A stretch of DNA of 6,273 nucleotides from Bacillota bacterium. Lineage in GTDB: Bacteria > Bacillota > Clostridia > Clostridiales > Clostridiaceae. The notes beneath the pieces were generated by a model. The model saw nothing but the letters and a program-made list of their open reading frames with translations, was not told the DNA's origin and did no database searches. The stretch is taken from NCBI GenBank assembly GCA_023440105.1, contig JAEXSY010000286.1, positions 1-6,273 of the forward strand. Reading direction: 5' to 3'. This document shows positions 1 through 6,273 of the stretch, one piece after another (position 1 is the stretch's first letter; every line of letters starts with the position of its first letter). The position numbers were made by a program, and so were the translations under genes.

Positions 1-522
1 GTGCTCTACCTCTGGGTGGAACTGTACTCCATAAAGCTTCTTTTCTTCATTTTCTATAGCAGCTGCTGGACATTGTGAGGTACTTGCTATGATATTAAAG
101 CCCTCAGGAATCTCTTTTACAAAATCCGTATGGCTCATCCAGCAGAGTTCTTCTTCTTTTATGTCCTTAAATAGCTTGCTATCAGTTTTTAGATTGATTT
201 CAGTTTTTCCGTATTCTCTTACATCTGCTGCAGTAACCTGACCGCCAAGAACATGAGACATGAGCTGACAGCCGTAGCAGATTCCTAGTACAGGAACCCC
301 TAAATTAAATATTTCCTCATCTACTCTTGGAGCTTCTTCTCCATATACACTGTTAGGTCCTCCAGTGAAGATTATTCCCTTAGGATTCTTTTCTTTAATC
401 TTATCTATCGAATAGCTATAGGGAACTATCTCACAATAAACTCCCAGCTCTCTTACTCTTCTAGCTATGAGCTGATTGTATTGTCCTCCAAAGTCCACCA
501 CAAGTACTAAATCTCTCTCCAT
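1..522 (-). CDS. guaA: GMP synthase (glutamine-hydrolysing), N-terminal amidotransferase part, cut by window edge
   Basis: Cytosolic enzyme that aminates XMP to GMP using glutamine and ATP, the last step of guanylate synthesis. I translated 174 codons from the ATG at 522 with no stop. The start reads MERDLVLVVDFGGQYNQLI, the typical GuaA opening (consensus DFGSQYTQLIARR). The class I glutamine amidotransferase triad is complete: nucleophile Cys82 in GICYGCQ, and His169 and Glu171 in FHPEVEH, the last residues in the window. The synthetase (ATP pyrophosphatase) and dimerisation domains would lie beyond base 1, so whether it is one fused chain of about 510 residues cannot be seen. The start is supported by GGGAGG six bases upstream. 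It lies 56 bp after guaB with no terminator between, so the two are probably cotranscribed. TrpG, PabA and CarA are less likely because of the opening motif and the guaB neighbour. Confidence 0.95.
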   Translation of the reverse strand, partial: MERDLVLVVDFGGQYNQLIARRVRELGVYCEIVPYSYSIDKIKEKNPKGIIFTGGPNSVYGEEAPRVDEEIFNLGVPVLGICYGCQLMSHVLGGQVTAADVREYGKTEINLKTDSKLFKDIKEEELCWMSHTDFVKEIPEGFNIIASTSQCPAAAIENEEKKLYGVQFHPEVEH

Positions 523-528
523 GTATTT

Positions 529-534
529 CCTCCC
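529..534 (-). promoter_or_regulatory. ribosome binding site of guaA
   Basis: On the minus strand GGGAGG lies six bases before the ATG at 522 and continues as GGAGGAAATAC. It fixes the guaA start in the 56-bp gap after guaB. Confidence 0.85.
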
Positions 535-578
535 AATTGTTATCTATAGGTAATGCTTCTATTAACTAATTATAAACC

Positions 579-2039
579 TTAGTTCCCTGTATTAACACTA
601 TAATTTGGTGATTCCTTAGTGATGTATATATCATGAGGATGGCTTTCCTTAAGTCCTGCAGAGGTCTGAACCACAAATCTGGCAGTTTCATACAAGGTTC
701 TTAAGTTCTTAGCTCCTAAGTAGCCCATACCAGATCTAACTCCTCCAAGAAGCTGGAATATTGTATCAGCAAGATAGCCCTTATAAGCAACTCTTCCTTC
801 TACTCCTTCTGGAACAAGCTTTTTAGCACCTTCCTGGAAGTATCTATCGGTGCTGCCTTTTTCCATGGCAGCCAGGGAACCCATTCCTCTATAAACCTTA
901 TAGCTTCTGCCCTGATATATTTCTATAGCTCCAGGAGCTTCCTCACAGCCTGCAAGGAGTGACCCCATCATTACCACACTAGCTCCTGCGGCTAAAGCCT
1001 TAACTACATCTCCTGAATACTTTATTCCTCCATCAGCTATTACAGGAACTCCATATTTCTCTGCAACCTCTACACAATCCATTACTGCTGTAAGCTGAGG
1101 AACACCTACCCCTGCTACAACTCTTGTAGTACAAATGGAGCCTGGTCCGATACCTACCTTTACTGCATCAGCTCCAGCCTTTATTAAATCCTCTGCTGCC
1201 TCTGGTGTAGCAATATTACCTGCAATTATTTGAAGCTCAGGATATTTAGCCTTTATCTTCTTAACTCCTTCTATAACCCCCATGGAATGACCATGAGCAG
1301 TATCTAAGGTGATAATATCTACATTAACATTAACTAATGCATCTACTCTATCCATCATATCTGCCGTTACTCCAACAGCAGCTCCGCAGAGAAGTCTGCC
1401 TTTTGAATCTTTAGCTGCATTAGGATATGCCTTGGTCTTCTCTATATCTTTTATTGTTATAAGTCCTACAAGATTATTTTCATCATCCACTAATGGAAGC
1501 TTTTCTATCTTATGCTTCTTTAATAGCTCCTTAGCTTCTTCTATAGTAGTTCCCACTGGAGCAGTGATTAGATTTTCGGAAGTCATAACCTCCTTAACTG
1601 ACTTATTATAATCTGTTTCAAAGAGCATATCTCTGTTAGTAACAATACCTACTAGCTTACCATCTTCAGTGATAGGAACTCCAGATATTCTATATTTTCT
1701 CATAAGAGCATCTGCATCCTTTAAGGGATGATCTGGGGAAAGAGAAAAAGGATTAGTTATTACACCATTTTCCTGTCTCTTTACTGTGTCCACCTCTTGA
1801 GCCTGCTGCTCGATGGACATATTTTTATGTATAATTCCTATGCCACCTTCTCTAGCCATGGCAATAGCCATTTTAGCTTCTGTTACTGTATCCATGCTAG
1901 CACTCATAAAAGGAATATTAAGCTTTATGTTTTTAGTAAGATTAGTATTTACTGTAACTTCTCTAGGTAATATTTCAGATTTGTTTGGTATTAATAAAAC
2001 ATCATCAAAGGTATAGGCGGTTTTTAAAATACAAGCCAT
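579..2039 (-). CDS. guaB: inosine-5'-monophosphate dehydrogenase
   Basis: Cytosolic enzyme, normally a tetramer, that oxidises IMP to XMP with NAD+, the committed step to guanine nucleotides. The 486 residues match the usual bacterial length. The N-terminal part of the barrel has FDDVLLIP (11-18) and SASMDTV (46-52). A tandem CBS pair (Bateman module) occupies about 94-205. The barrel then resumes with LDTAHGHS (245-252), the catalytic loop GPGSICTTR with nucleophile Cys303, the phosphate-binding ADGGIKYSGD (335-344), and the mobile flap carrying Arg399-Tyr400 in STDRYFQ. All key residues are present, so it should be active. The start is supported by GGAGGAG seven bases upstream. It is the first gene of guaB-guaA, behind a guanine riboswitch and terminator. 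GMP reductase is excluded by the CBS pair and the complete Arg-Tyr flap. Confidence 0.98.
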   Translation of the reverse strand: MACILKTAYTFDDVLLIPNKSEILPREVTVNTNLTKNIKLNIPFMSASMDTVTEAKMAIAMAREGGIGIIHKNMSIEQQAQEVDTVKRQENGVITNPFSLSPDHPLKDADALMRKYRISGVPITEDGKLVGIVTNRDMLFETDYNKSVKEVMTSENLITAPVGTTIEEAKELLKKHKIEKLPLVDDENNLVGLITIKDIEKTKAYPNAAKDSKGRLLCGAAVGVTADMMDRVDALVNVNVDIITLDTAHGHSMGVIEGVKKIKAKYPELQIIAGNIATPEAAEDLIKAGADAVKVGIGPGSICTTRVVAGVGVPQLTAVMDCVEVAEKYGVPVIADGGIKYSGDVVKALAAGASVVMMGSLLAGCEEAPGAIEIYQGRSYKVYRGMGSLAAMEKGSTDRYFQEGAKKLVPEGVEGRVAYKGYLADTIFQLLGGVRSGMGYLGAKNLRTLYETARFVVQTSAGLKESHPHDIYITKESPNYSVNTGN

Positions 2040-2046
2040 TATTTCA

Positions 2047-2053
2047 CTCCTCC
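2047..2053 (-). promoter_or_regulatory. ribosome binding site of guaB
   Basis: The minus-strand sequence GGAGGAG, followed by TGAAATA and then ATG at 2039, is a strong Shine-Dalgarno with a seven-base spacer. Confidence 0.9.
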
Positions 2054-2125
2054 AAAATTAAAATTATTTCTATTATCTCTAGATAAAATATTATTTATTT
2101 AAAATCTAATTAATAGGACTCTTAT

Positions 2126-2171
2126 AAAAATAAAAAAAGACAGCTAGTCACTATAAGTGAAACTAACTGCC
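2126..2171 (-). terminator. intrinsic terminator of the guaBA leader, under riboswitch control
   Basis: Minus-strand arms GGCAGTTAG and CTAGCTGTC (with wobbles) lie within a hairpin spanning 2171 to 2139. It has ten basal pairs, a two-base T bulge, then CAC/GTG closing a TTATA loop. The stem is followed by seven Ts (2138-2132), an A and five more Ts. It lies about 100 bases before the guaB start and 29 bases after the aptamer, so it is a transcription attenuator rather than the end of a gene. Guanine binding should favour it. Confidence 0.9.
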
Positions 2172-2203
2172 TTTTAAAAAATCCAGACAAAATTAAGCTT
2201 CAC
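2157..2203 (-). promoter_or_regulatory. candidate antiterminator pairing in the guaBA leader
   Basis: GTGAAGCT (2203-2196), whose first three bases are the end of aptamer helix P1, is complementary to AGTTTCAC (2164-2157) in the terminator's 5' arm: eight consecutive pairs including one G-U. Two further G-U pairs can extend it into P1. This pairing is exclusive with both P1 and the upper terminator stem, as expected of a ligand-off state. It leaves about seven basal terminator pairs uncovered, so the switch mechanism is inferred and other alternative folds may contribute. Confidence 0.55.
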
Positions 2204-2267
2204 CCATAGTCGAAAATTAACGGTTTTCGGTAGATACTTCCTGCCATATTCAGGGGATATATGAGTG
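2201..2267 (-). promoter_or_regulatory. purine riboswitch aptamer, guanine class
   Basis: The 67-nt element closely matches the xpt-type guanine aptamer. Helix P1 is CACTCATA with TATGGGTG (eight pairs, one G-U). P2 is CCTG/CAGG around loop AATATGG. P3 is CGAAAA/TTTTCG around loop CCGTTAA. The GG of the P2 loop (2244-2245) and the CC of the P3 loop (2222-2223) can form the known loop-loop contact. The core TATCTACC is present, with U51 at 2232. The specificity base (position 74 in xpt numbering) is C at 2209, predicting guanine or hypoxanthine rather than adenine. U51 argues against the 2'-deoxyguanosine variant. P2 looks short, with two C-A mismatches at its base. It controls guaB and guaA, probably by premature termination. 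Confidence 0.95.
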
Positions 2268-2288
2268 TTATCTATTAAATTAAAGTTA

Positions 2289-2317
2289 ATTATAAAGGTT
2301 ATACAAAGACTTGTCAA
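2289..2317 (-). promoter_or_regulatory. sigma-A type promoter of guaBA
   Basis: On the minus strand TTGACA (2317-2312) and TATAAT (2294-2289) are separated by exactly 17 bases: both hexamers are perfect consensus. Transcription should begin near 2282, about 15 bases before the aptamer, giving a leader of roughly 240 bases ahead of guaB. The match and placement leave little doubt about its role; the start point itself is inferred. Confidence 0.92.
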
Positions 2318-2498
2318 CAAAGGTCAGCAGGTATTTTAAAAGCCGTAAAATTCTTTCAATATATTTTAATAAAACTCGTAAATTTATGTTGAAAAATCTT
2401 ATTTATTTCTTTTGAAAATGTAATATTTCTTCTTGATTAATAAATTCTTAGATAAAAAAATAAGATTGTACTATTACACTTCTCTGATTAGAATAAAG
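2318..2498. other. AT-rich intergenic spacer without a recognisable gene
   Basis: This stretch lies between the end of the vWA transcript and the guaBA promoter. I see no coding region with a ribosome binding site, no tRNA-like fold and no clear operator. The only structure noted is a distant inverted repeat, AATCTTATTT at 2395-2404 and AAATAAGATT at 2458-2467, which could be chance in such AT-rich DNA. Confidence 0.6.
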
Positions 2499-2522
2499 AA
2501 AAACACCAGCTAGACTGGTGTT
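2495..2522 (-). terminator. rho-independent terminator of the pilin/vWA operon
   Basis: On the minus strand AACACCAG and CTGGTGTT form a perfect eight-pair stem (2522-2515 with 2509-2502) around the loop TCTAG, followed by TTTCTTT. It begins 20 bases after the TAA of the vWA gene and ends that operon before the separate guaBA promoter. Confidence 0.88.
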
Positions 2523-2542
2523 AATTGGGACACAATTATTTT

Positions 2543-5437
2543 TTAAAAAACATCTGGCAGGAGTACTGGAATAACAGAATAATTATCTTTCTTTCCGCTT
2601 CCTATCACTTCACCATAAACCGTTAATATCTTATCCTCTTGCTGTATATCCTCTGCTTCGGAAATTGAGCTAGTAAAATTATAATTGACTATATAGTAAT
2701 TCTCTGTAGAAGCCGTGCCTGTAGGTATCTTAACGTTTAAAACTGCACTATTACTTCCACTACCAGTAATAGTTATATCATTACTATTAATTGCTACTGG
2801 CTCCAGCTTATCGTTAACTATTCTATAAACAATAACATCACTTTTATTAATATTTACACTGATTATTCCTCTCGATAAATCCTTATTTATGGTTAACTTC
2901 AGATTACTGCCCTCACCATAATTCTTAATCATTGCTGCCATTCTTATAGGGATGTTCTCAACAAACTCAGGATTAATGTGTTGAGTATCTATATAATTCT
3001 CACCAATAGGCTTCCCTTGAATAGGGGTACTGCTAAATAAACCAAGCTTTATCTGAGTGTTATCTCTTACTCTTATAAGCATATCAGGGAACCTGCTATC
3101 TACAGCTCGTCCTTTTAAATCCTTATAAGCTAAAGAAGCATCTCCGGAAAGGGTTATACCATCGTTACCAATAGCAGTAGCCTTATAACCTACAGGAATT
3201 GCCTGAAGTGGAGCTTCATACTTTCCACTGATGGGATTATATTTATATTCCACATCCTTAAACAAATATTCTGCAGTATTGTTATTAAGAATAAAGCCAC
3301 TCTTGCTACTAACCTTAAGCTTGGGAGCAGTTATCTTAAAGTTTCCTCCTCCAATACCAGTAATAATTGTATTAAATGTTTCAATCACTTGAGACTCTGA
3401 ATTATCTCTTAAATCAGAAATAGCTCCACCACTTTTGTTTTTCATAGATGTAAGTAAATTATAAGTTTTATCCCCATTTGATCCTGATAATTGAATATAA
3501 GTAGTTTTAATTGGATACCCCCTCTTAGATATAACCTCTGCAATATCTCTATAATAATCCTCAGGATCTATAAATAAAATACCCAATGCCTTACCATCAG
3601 AATACTTCAATGACTCTTCCAACAAGGTTACTTCAGTAAAAAAAACCGGAATACGCCAGTCACCTGTCTTATAGGTATAATAATTATTTCCACCATCCGT
3701 AATTATGATAAGATTTTTTTCTATAGTGGAGTCTCCAGTAAATAAAGCTAATCCTTTTCTTATTCCATCTCCAATATTGTTATCATTGGATTCAGCTCTT
3801 AAGCCATCAATAAATTTAATAATATCTTCCGATCTATCTGCCCCAACTAAATACAAACCATCCTTGATAACCTTGGCTTCTCCTTTTTGTCCATGAATCA
3901 CTATTCCAAACTTCACGTTAGGATTACCTGCAAATTTATTTACAAGAGCCTTTGCCTGGTCCTTTATTATATCAATCTTATATTTTGTTTCTCCACTCTT
4001 ATTACTGGCATTCATACTATTAGAAGTATCAATAACAAGTACTATTTCCTTCTTCTCAGCTTGAGAAGGAGCTATAGGAGTAGGATTTATTGTATATATC
4101 ATATTGAAATTAGAATTAATAGGGACAGTATTGTCAGGACTATTTTCTATAGTTCTGCTGAGATTGAGCATCTCTACGGGAGAAGGTACATTTATTTTTA
4201 CTATAGGAAGCTCCAGTTTTTTTGTTTTCTTCTCAATATCTAAATAATTAAAAATTAAATTTGCCGCTCCCAAGGAATAATCTCCATAATTAGAAGCTTT
4301 AAATTTTAAACTAATGGTAAAAGGGTCTGCTTTATAGTAAGTTTTGCTGTTATCTATGGTGTATTTTATATCGGGAAGCTTCAGAGTAACCTCGTTGCCC
4401 TGAACAACTGGCTGATATTCCGTTCCTGTATAGGTAAGATTGGCTAGGGAGCTATAGGTTATTGTATTATTAACCATTATATACTCACCAATTATCTTAT
4501 TTGCAATCTCTTCATAGATATTAATTATTTCACTTTCGTTATTGCCATTATAATAAAGACCATCACCAGCAGCTGCTATTTCTCTTAGCTTATTAGCACC
4601 ATTCCCTTGAAGAACAAACCCTACAGCAAAGCTTCTTACTCCCTTTCCCTTTCCTATAACTGCCATATCCTTTGCAAAATTTTTGGCATAGCTATTAGGG
4701 TCACTAGTTCCATTGTAGAAACCAGTTTTCATAGTATTACTATCTGTTAAGCTTGTAAATAAACTACTGCCTTTAGATAACTTATAATAGTTGCTATCTG
4801 GAAGATTATGAGCTCCAGTTTTACTATCATATTTCTCACTCTGATGGCTTTCACTATAACTAAAGGCTGTGGGCTCTCCATCGGACATTAAAATTACAAA
4901 TTTCTTTGCAGTGGTATTTTTATTCAGCTCTTTAAGAGCCTGTCTCATACCTTCGCCTATATTCGTTGCACCAGATACATTACTTAATTCATCAAGCTTT
5001 CTTTCTAAGGTCGATGTATTCTTAGCATCTATCAATCCTTGAGTTATCTTTCCTTTAGTTGAATAGGACACAATTCCTATCTTTGTCTTTCCCTCATTAG
5101 CAAACTTTTTTACAAAGGCTTTTGCCGCTTTTATCAAGGCAGTAATCTTTGTGGTATTTGAATTCTGCAATCCATCAGTCATACTGCCTGAGGTATCAAT
5201 TACTAATATTATTTCCTTATCCACAGTTGTATTTAATGCGGATACAGGAATTGATTTCGGAGTAAAGGTATAATCAATAATAAACTCCTTATCCTTTTCA
5301 GCAGTGATGGTTTTCTGAGTTGAGCTAACAGTTATCTCGGGATATATTGTATCGGCGCTGGTTTCTTTGCCTATAAAGATATCACCCATGAGTAAAAATA
5401 ACATTAATATAACTAGCAAAGCACAGATTTTTTTCAT
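2543..5437 (-). CDS. large secreted protein with two von Willebrand factor A domains, pilin-associated
   Basis: The 964-residue product looks exported. Residues 1-28 form a signal peptide (MKK, hydrophobic 5-22, likely cut after TSA at 28). vWA 1 spans about 75-315 with MIDAS residues DTSGSM (81-86), Thr158 in SGATNIGEG and Asp186 in MSDGEP; a roughly 60-residue Tyr/Ser-rich insertion follows 190. A beta-rich linker spans about 322-420. vWA 2 spans about 464-695 with DTSNSM (470-475) and Asp581 in ITDGG, but Asn553 stands where the MIDAS Thr is expected. The rest, about 696-964, looks beta-rich and matches no family I can name. No LPXTG motif, C-terminal membrane segment or lipobox is visible, and the only Cys is in the signal peptide. 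The start has GGAGGTG upstream, and its ATG overlaps the prepilin stop. vWA modules usually bind metal and protein ligands, so an adhesive or pilus-tip role is inferred, not shown. Confidence 0.9.
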   Translation of the reverse strand: MKKICALLVILMLFLLMGDIFIGKETSADTIYPEITVSSTQKTITAEKDKEFIIDYTFTPKSIPVSALNTTVDKEIILVIDTSGSMTDGLQNSNTTKITALIKAAKAFVKKFANEGKTKIGIVSYSTKGKITQGLIDAKNTSTLERKLDELSNVSGATNIGEGMRQALKELNKNTTAKKFVILMSDGEPTAFSYSESHQSEKYDSKTGAHNLPDSNYYKLSKGSSLFTSLTDSNTMKTGFYNGTSDPNSYAKNFAKDMAVIGKGKGVRSFAVGFVLQGNGANKLREIAAAGDGLYYNGNNESEIINIYEEIANKIIGEYIMVNNTITYSSLANLTYTGTEYQPVVQGNEVTLKLPDIKYTIDNSKTYYKADPFTISLKFKASNYGDYSLGAANLIFNYLDIEKKTKKLELPIVKINVPSPVEMLNLSRTIENSPDNTVPINSNFNMIYTINPTPIAPSQAEKKEIVLVIDTSNSMNASNKSGETKYKIDIIKDQAKALVNKFAGNPNVKFGIVIHGQKGEAKVIKDGLYLVGADRSEDIIKFIDGLRAESNDNNIGDGIRKGLALFTGDSTIEKNLIIITDGGNNYYTYKTGDWRIPVFFTEVTLLEESLKYSDGKALGILFIDPEDYYRDIAEVISKRGYPIKTTYIQLSGSNGDKTYNLLTSMKNKSGGAISDLRDNSESQVIETFNTIITGIGGGNFKITAPKLKVSSKSGFILNNNTAEYLFKDVEYKYNPISGKYEAPLQAIPVGYKATAIGNDGITLSGDASLAYKDLKGRAVDSRFPDMLIRVRDNTQIKLGLFSSTPIQGKPIGENYIDTQHINPEFVENIPIRMAAMIKNYGEGSNLKLTINKDLSRGIISVNINKSDVIVYRIVNDKLEPVAINSNDITITGSGSNSAVLNVKIPTGTASTENYYIVNYNFTSSISEAEDIQQEDKILTVYGEVIGSGKKDNYSVIPVLLPDVF

Positions 5438-5976
5438 TAATTCACCTCCATAGACTTATTTCTAAAATAAGCATTACTTTTAAAGGTATAATTGATGCTT
5501 TCAGTACCTAAGATAAAGGAAAGCTTCAACCCGGCACTATTTCTAAAAGTGAAACCATTAATTAAAGGACTTACCTCTAGTTCTCTTATTTCCGCAGCTA
5601 TCTCTCTTTTGTTTCCATTTCCATCAATAGAAATAACCTTTTTTGAGGTTATCTCAAGGGAACTACTTTTCCCTTCACCATCTAAATAACTAATAATCAG
5701 CGGGCTTGATGCTTCAGAATAATCTATAACCTCTTGATTTTGAGCATTTTTCATGGATTCAATTCTACTAGCTTCCATAAGCTCTTCATTTATTAAGGTA
5801 TTAATCTTAGCCGCTTGAAGCTGTAAATCGGATTTTTTAGAGGTTTTATCTAGACTTTTATAATTACTCATGAAAAAGGTAAATACTACCGCAGCAATTA
5901 TAGCAGCTAAGGCTATAGCTATGATAAGCTCTAATATAGTAAAACCTTTTTTAGATTTAATTTGTATTCTATCCAT
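5437..5976 (-). CDS. type IV prepilin-like protein (minor pilin/pseudopilin)
   Basis: The 179-residue protein has a class III signal: a short basic leader ending in KSKKG (7-11), then FTILELIIAIALAAIIAAVV. Prepilin peptidase should cut after Gly11, leaving Phe at +1 (usually methylated) and the conserved Glu at +5. The hydrophobic segment, about 12-35, anchors the subunit and builds the filament core. A helical stretch (about 36-75) and a beta-type C-terminal region (about 90-179) follow, ending in a segment like YTFKSNAYFRN, reminiscent of GspJ, PilW and ComGF-type minor pilins. Exact class cannot be fixed by eye. There is no Cys. Its ATG directly follows the upstream gene's TAG and I see no convincing Shine-Dalgarno, so translation probably depends on coupling. 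It overlaps the vWA gene by one base, suggesting the two products act in one assembly. Confidence 0.92.
   Translation of the reverse strand: MDRIQIKSKKGFTILELIIAIALAAIIAAVVFTFFMSNYKSLDKTSKKSDLQLQAAKINTLINEELMEASRIESMKNAQNQEVIDYSEASSPLIISYLDGEGKSSSLEITSKKVISIDGNGNKREIAAEIRELEVSPLINGFTFRNSAGLKLSFILGTESINYTFKSNAYFRNKSMEVN
5443..5449 (-). promoter_or_regulatory. ribosome binding site of the vWA gene, inside the prepilin gene
   Basis: GGAGGTG on the minus strand lies five bases before the ATG at 5437. It is embedded in the prepilin codons for the final Met-Glu-Val-Asn, and the prepilin TAA shares its last A with the vWA ATG (TAATG). It supports this start and tight coupling. Confidence 0.9.
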
Positions 5977-6273
5977 CTATTTGACCAGCTTCCAGTTTAT
6001 TGTGGTTATATTATTTCTCCAGCTTCTCCCTAGTTCAGGAGCAGAGTCAATGGTTGTGCTTATGAATTCGATCTCTTGTTCCATTCTGCTTTTACCCTTG
6101 AATACTTCCTTAAGCACTGAATACTTTTCTGCCAACAAATTTTTAAGATACTCTAAATCATTATTAATAGTAATATCTCCATTGATGAAAATATTTCCAG
6201 AGGTGATTATAGTTCCAATAAAATCAATGTTTCCCTCTATATATATATCACCATCATAAACAATAATCCCCTT
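5977..6273 (-). CDS. C-terminal fragment of an unrecognised, probably pilus-associated protein
   Basis: Reading the minus strand from the window edge gives 98 codons without interruption and then TAG at 5979-5977, directly against the prepilin ATG. The start lies outside the window. The visible part opens with short alternating segments, such as YDGDIYIEGNIDF, TSGNIFI and NGDITI, with Gly-Asn/Asp turns between beta-prone Ile/Phe/Tyr residues. This resembles the rungs of a small beta-helix like those of bactofilin-type polymer-forming proteins. A helical, charged stretch then follows (about 38-70), and the end is ITTINWKLVK. There is no Cys and no membrane segment in this part. I cannot assign a family. 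The operon position suggests another secreted or pilin-like component; the ORF is supported by its length, frame and junction with the next gene. Confidence 0.75.
   Translation of the reverse strand, partial: KGIIVYDGDIYIEGNIDFIGTIITSGNIFINGDITINNDLEYLKNLLAEKYSVLKEVFKGKSRMEQEIEFISTTIDSAPELGRSWRNNITTINWKLVK

Noticed and set aside
523..578. TATAAT on the minus strand just after the guaB stop as a separate guaA promoter
   Set aside because: No acceptable -35 hexamer lies 16-18 bases upstream (best is TGTTAA, a poor match), and TATAAT-like strings are common in AT-rich DNA.
1309..2016. Plus-strand open frames across guaB
   Set aside because: They are antisense to the highly conserved IMP dehydrogenase and their translations show no recognisable family.
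2066..2090. Small hairpin (TTATC-TAGA-GATAA, minus strand) in the guaB leader as a second regulatory element
   Set aside because: Only five A/T-rich pairs, not overlapping the ribosome binding site; unlikely to be stable.
2395..2467. Ten-base inverted repeat AATCTTATTT / AAATAAGATT
   Set aside because: The arms are AT-rich and 53 bases apart, with no T-tract or known operator match; chance is the simplest explanation.
3705..4243. Plus-strand open frames across the vWA gene
   Set aside because: Antisense to a long gene with clear motifs; the translations are low-complexity, without recognisable domains.
2543..5437. vWA protein as a lipoprotein or sortase-anchored protein
   Set aside because: The only Cys is residue 5, too early for a lipobox, and the C-terminus (ending LLPDVF) has no LPXTG motif, hydrophobic segment or basic tail.
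5492..6259. Plus-strand open frames opposite the prepilin and upstream gene
   Set aside because: Their hydrophobic stretches come from the reverse complement of the prepilin helix and AT-rich DNA; the minus-strand genes explain the region.

Overview
The window is AT-rich. Codon use, the strong GGAGG-type ribosome binding sites and the close match of the guanine riboswitch to the Bacillus/Clostridium form point to a low-GC Firmicute, most likely a Clostridium-like anaerobe. This placement is inferred from sequence style and was not tested by a database search. Every gene I can support lies on the minus strand, so transcription runs from base 6273 towards base 1.

Region 1 (6273 to about 2500) is the distal end of a surface-structure operon. 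It holds the last 98 codons of an unrecognised protein with short beta-type repeats, then a type IV prepilin-like protein (179 aa), then a large secreted protein with two von Willebrand factor A (vWA) modules (964 aa). The first junction is TAG directly abutting ATG. The second is a TAATG overlap with a strong Shine-Dalgarno inside the prepilin's last codons. A rho-independent terminator follows the vWA gene. The arrangement suggests minor pilins made together with an exported vWA protein, a plausible Gram-positive analogue of the PilY1 or modular-pilin tip adhesins.

Region 2 (about 2500 to 2040) has no genes but much regulation: an AT-rich spacer, a sigma-A-type promoter with perfect consensus hexamers and a 17-bp spacer, a guanine-class purine riboswitch aptamer, and an intrinsic terminator. 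A candidate antiterminator would pair the aptamer's P1 3' strand with the terminator's 5' arm.

Region 3 (2039 to 1) is the guaB-guaA operon. It contains a complete IMP dehydrogenase and the first 174 residues (glutamine amidotransferase domain) of GMP synthase, cut by the window edge. Together these convert IMP to XMP to GMP. The riboswitch is expected to reduce transcription of both genes when guanine is plentiful. I see no functional link between the pilus-like operon and guaBA; the terminator and the new promoter separate them.
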